Shown: one piece after another, positions 7,701 through 8,455 of the stretch
Numbering within the stretch: the stretch's first letter is position 1
Layout of the letters: every line of letters starts with the position of its first letter
Assembly (NCBI GenBank): GCA_964475685.1
Contig: CAYYXP010000032.1
Coordinates: 1 to 8,455 of the forward strand
DNA: 8,455 bases
From: CAVVWJ01 sp964475685
Lineage (GTDB): Bacteria > Gemmatimonadota > Gemmatimonadetes > Gemmatimonadales > GWC2-71-9
Direction: 5' to 3'
Made by a program: the position numbers and the translations under genes
Notes under the pieces: model-generated
The model's input: the letters and a program-made list of their open reading frames with translations, nothing else
The model's database searches: none
Told to the model about the DNA's origin: nothing

Positions 7701-7965
7701 CAACACCAACCTCAGATTCTCGAAGGTCTTCCGCACTCTGCCAGGGCAGTCCATGGAGCTGATGCTCGACGTCTTCAACTTCCTGAACCTTCTGGACGGC
7801 GACTGGGGATTGGTCCGGGGAGTCGAGGGAACCGGTCTACTCGAGCTTGTGGGATACGACGCGGCACGGGGACGCGGGATCTACAACCTGGCGATCCCGC
7901 GCCACGCCGTGGATGGTGACGCCTCCCGTTGGCGAATGCAGCTTGGCGCACGCTACGTCTTCTGA
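4738..7965 (+). CDS. TonB-dependent outer-membrane receptor with carboxypeptidase-regulatory-like N-terminal domain (Oar-type)
   Basis: The 1075-residue product would import a large ligand across the outer membrane using TonB energy; the substrate is unknown. A signal peptide (RR at 16-17, hydrophobic 19-29, likely cleavage near A36 before QG) is followed by a carboxypeptidase-regulatory-like beta-sandwich (~44-123, IQGRV ... AIGYAPAR), a possible TonB box ETITVRA (132-138), a plug domain (~145-270, with LQIDGATNND and VNAVTKSGTNRFEG), and a long beta-barrel ending in the aromatic C-terminus ARYVF, a typical beta-barrel assembly signal. The WEVPHR and CLREQRGR...SCRNPW motifs recur in Gemmatimonadota receptors as I recall them. 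There is no STN domain, so classical sigma-regulator signalling is not indicated. The GTG at 4738 overlaps the kinase stop as GTGA, implying translational coupling. No good Shine-Dalgarno precedes it at normal spacing; GTG at 4759 or 4762 are alternatives that also keep the signal peptide. Confidence 0.92.
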   Translation: MNTSERRVVSTKPAYRRQILIGTALVCWLRTASLAAQGVTGAAIQGRVTGLDSTAIEDATVLVTNASNGERWQAVTGAKGRYYLEQLSVGGPYLVEIRAIGYAPARRTGVFVALGQRLTADFTLGPAVLELETITVRADVDPLINAGRTGPAQSVAESTIARLPVRGRDFSQLALLSPQVVLSPNGGLSIAGQPDRLNSLQIDGATNNDLLGSSLLGGVGTPGQNLGARTLSVEAIKELQIISAPFDVRFGNFAAGLVNAVTKSGTNRFEGSLSGYFSNRELTGKDSEGSRGADFETRELGVTLGGPIVRDRAAFFLDAGIQHFVFPEDYPLIGSDTTGGADSVGTGIRYASAVRFQDILRNTYGVDPGDAGAFPLSATPRNLFGKVTVQLGVNSRLELSHSYVHSDPSLVISRQDFGIYTLTSRVFALPVTTNATRLNWTTSFGGRFTNELTAARLRESSQCSPASAFPVIDVHADAGTLSAGSACIPAINQPGGPDGQNLLEVTDNLALVSGAHRLTLGTHDERIRISSLPFLDYFFRTHWSFGSLDSLEQGLPSEYSATLRSPTRATGPLSDLNVNQVGAYLQDQWNPGRRLTLTAGLRLDVPFVSRSPAFNPTLLSELGIDNTRTPSGHILWSPRLGLNYDLAGDGATFLRGGIGMFAGRPAYKWFVAVDAHSGLEAIDLFCTGDSVPSFTIDPANQPSTCAGGVVPSTPLVNVFDPAFRFPRNLKVALGADHRFPGGVIGTVDLLYTQGIDQYDLVDLNLQPPSVVAGGEDNRVMYGSVDASGEATPSRWSGEFGPVIQVRNARGNQAVVITAQLQKRFANGTEIGGSYTYGRSRDRLSPGADNTDGDVDFTPLDGTLESRSITTSLWEVPHRVTLLATANLPLDIRLSFFYEGRSGTSFSYGVVGDANADGFPNDDIVYVPRDVRPGGDVSLAVLDEAAGTFVPAAAAEYDKLDRFIEDEGCLREQRGRIMGRNSCRNPWVNNTNLRFSKVFRTLPGQSMELMLDVFNFLNLLDGDWGLVRGVEGTGLLELVGYDAARGRGIYNLAIPRHAVDGDASRWRMQLGARYVF
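5172..5193 (+). repeat. Intragenic 8-bp inverted repeat in the receptor gene
   Basis: CGCCGGCC (5172-5179) and GGCCGGCG (5186-5193) are exact reverse complements around the 6-nt loop GTACCG. It lies in the codons for NAGRTGPA at the start of the plug domain. It is pure G+C, so chance occurrence in DNA of this composition is quite possible. Confidence 0.4.
7349..7372 (+). repeat. Intragenic 9-bp inverted repeat in the receptor gene
   Basis: CCCTGTGGG (7349-7357) and CCCACAGGG (7364-7372) are exact reverse complements around the 6-nt loop AGGTTC. It overlaps the codons for SLWEVPHRV, a conserved barrel motif. The arms are mixed in composition and would form a stable RNA stem. The protein motif constrains the codons, so the dyad may be a by-product. 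Confidence 0.5.
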
Positions 7966-7983
7966 CCGCCGCCTGCTGCGCCC

Positions 7984-8455
7984 CTACCCCCGGCACTCCT
8001 CGCCCAACTTGTCAACCTGGACGCTGCCGTCCGCGGAGAAGTGCAGCACGATCTTCGTCACGAAGTTGTCGGTTGCCCCCTGACTGGTGTTCACCGTGCT
8101 GATGACCACATCGTCGATCGTACCCCCCGGGACGACTTTCCCGTTGCCGGCGGACGTCCCCTGGTATCTCACTCCGTTGGCATCCACACCGGTGAGGGTG
8201 ACGTTGTGGTGGGACTGGAGGTGGCCATTGTCCCACGTGGATCCCATCCCGTGAATGATCCCTTCGAAATAGATGGCCTCGACTGCAAGAGTGCAGGGGT
8301 TATCCAGGGTGATGAAGAACGGCTCTCTCACGTTGAGCCTATCGGTCCGGGTTGCCAGGGCCGGCGCACCCGGTTCGAGGGGCGATACGGCGCTCTCGCT
8401 GCACGCGGTGACGCCGGCGGCCAGGAGCAGGGTGGCCAACAGGCATGGCTTCGAG
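7984..8455 (-). CDS. Small secreted lipoprotein of unrecognised family (5' end outside window)
   Basis: The frame reads from the window end to TAG at 7986-7984 on the minus strand. Its first visible residues, SKPCLLATLLLAAGVTAC, are the end of a lipoprotein signal peptide with lipobox VTAC, so the true start lies only a few codons beyond the window. The TTG at 8439 is internal to this signal peptide. The mature part is about 140 residues and beta-rich by eye, with two cysteines besides the lipidated one, in DNPC near the N-terminus and EEC at the C-terminus, which could form a disulfide closing the fold. A central stretch is His/Asn-rich (WDNGHLQSHHN), followed by VTLTGVDANGVRYQG. The general pattern (NPC, then HH near the middle, final Cys) recalls a group of small secreted proteins in Gemmatimonadota, but I cannot name a domain or function. 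It is convergent with the receptor gene, with 18 bp between stop codons. Confidence 0.75.
   Translation of the reverse strand, partial: SKPCLLATLLLAAGVTACSESAVSPLEPGAPALATRTDRLNVREPFFITLDNPCTLAVEAIYFEGIIHGMGSTWDNGHLQSHHNVTLTGVDANGVRYQGTSAGNGKVVPGGTIDDVVISTVNTSQGATDNFVTKIVLHFSADGSVQVDKLGEECRG

Noticed and set aside
7984..8439. Complete minus-strand gene starting at TTG 8439
   Set aside because: The hydrophobic signal sequence continues in frame upstream (SKPCLL) to the window edge, so the gene is cut by the window rather than starting at this TTG.

Overview
The window is a GC-rich, densely coded stretch of bacterial chromosome. The combination of a membrane-anchored Ser/Thr kinase with a TPR-like C-terminal half, a carboxypeptidase-regulatory-like (Oar-type) TonB-dependent receptor with a WExPHR motif and a CLREQRGR...NSCRNPW motif, and small secreted lipoproteins is typical of Gemmatimonadota. 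That assignment is inference from remembered family features; no search was run. An outer-membrane receptor and lipoproteins with lipoboxes show a diderm envelope in any case.

Layout. Four genes run on the + strand. (1) 1-347 is the 3' end of a gene for a secreted repeat protein. (2) 369-2036 is a lipoprotein with three copies of the same ~87-residue repeat, followed by a TolB/PD40-type beta-propeller. (3) 2129-4741 is a transmembrane eukaryotic-like Ser/Thr kinase; its only start that keeps the glycine-rich loop is a CTG, and a perfect 10-bp inverted repeat lies 3 nt upstream of it. (4) 4738-7965 is a TonB-dependent receptor whose GTG start overlaps the kinase stop codon (GTGA). One gene runs convergently on the - strand: (5) 7984 to beyond the window end, a small lipoprotein of unrecognised family, separated from gene 4 by only 18 bp.

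How the genes may work together (inference). Genes 1 and 2 share a repeat unit, lie 21 nt apart and are probably co-transcribed. The kinase and receptor are almost certainly translationally linked. Together the genes place a surface or periplasmic repeat/propeller lipoprotein, an inner-membrane kinase with a large extracytoplasmic domain, and an outer-membrane TonB-dependent receptor side by side. The arrangement resembles an envelope sensing or uptake module in which a Ser/Thr kinase takes the place of the sigma/anti-sigma pair often found beside such receptors. Substrate and signal cannot be read from the sequence.

No tRNA, rRNA, CRISPR array, insertion sequence or integration site was seen. 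No gap between genes exceeds 300 bases; the longest, 2037-2128, is 92 nt and holds the inverted repeat.
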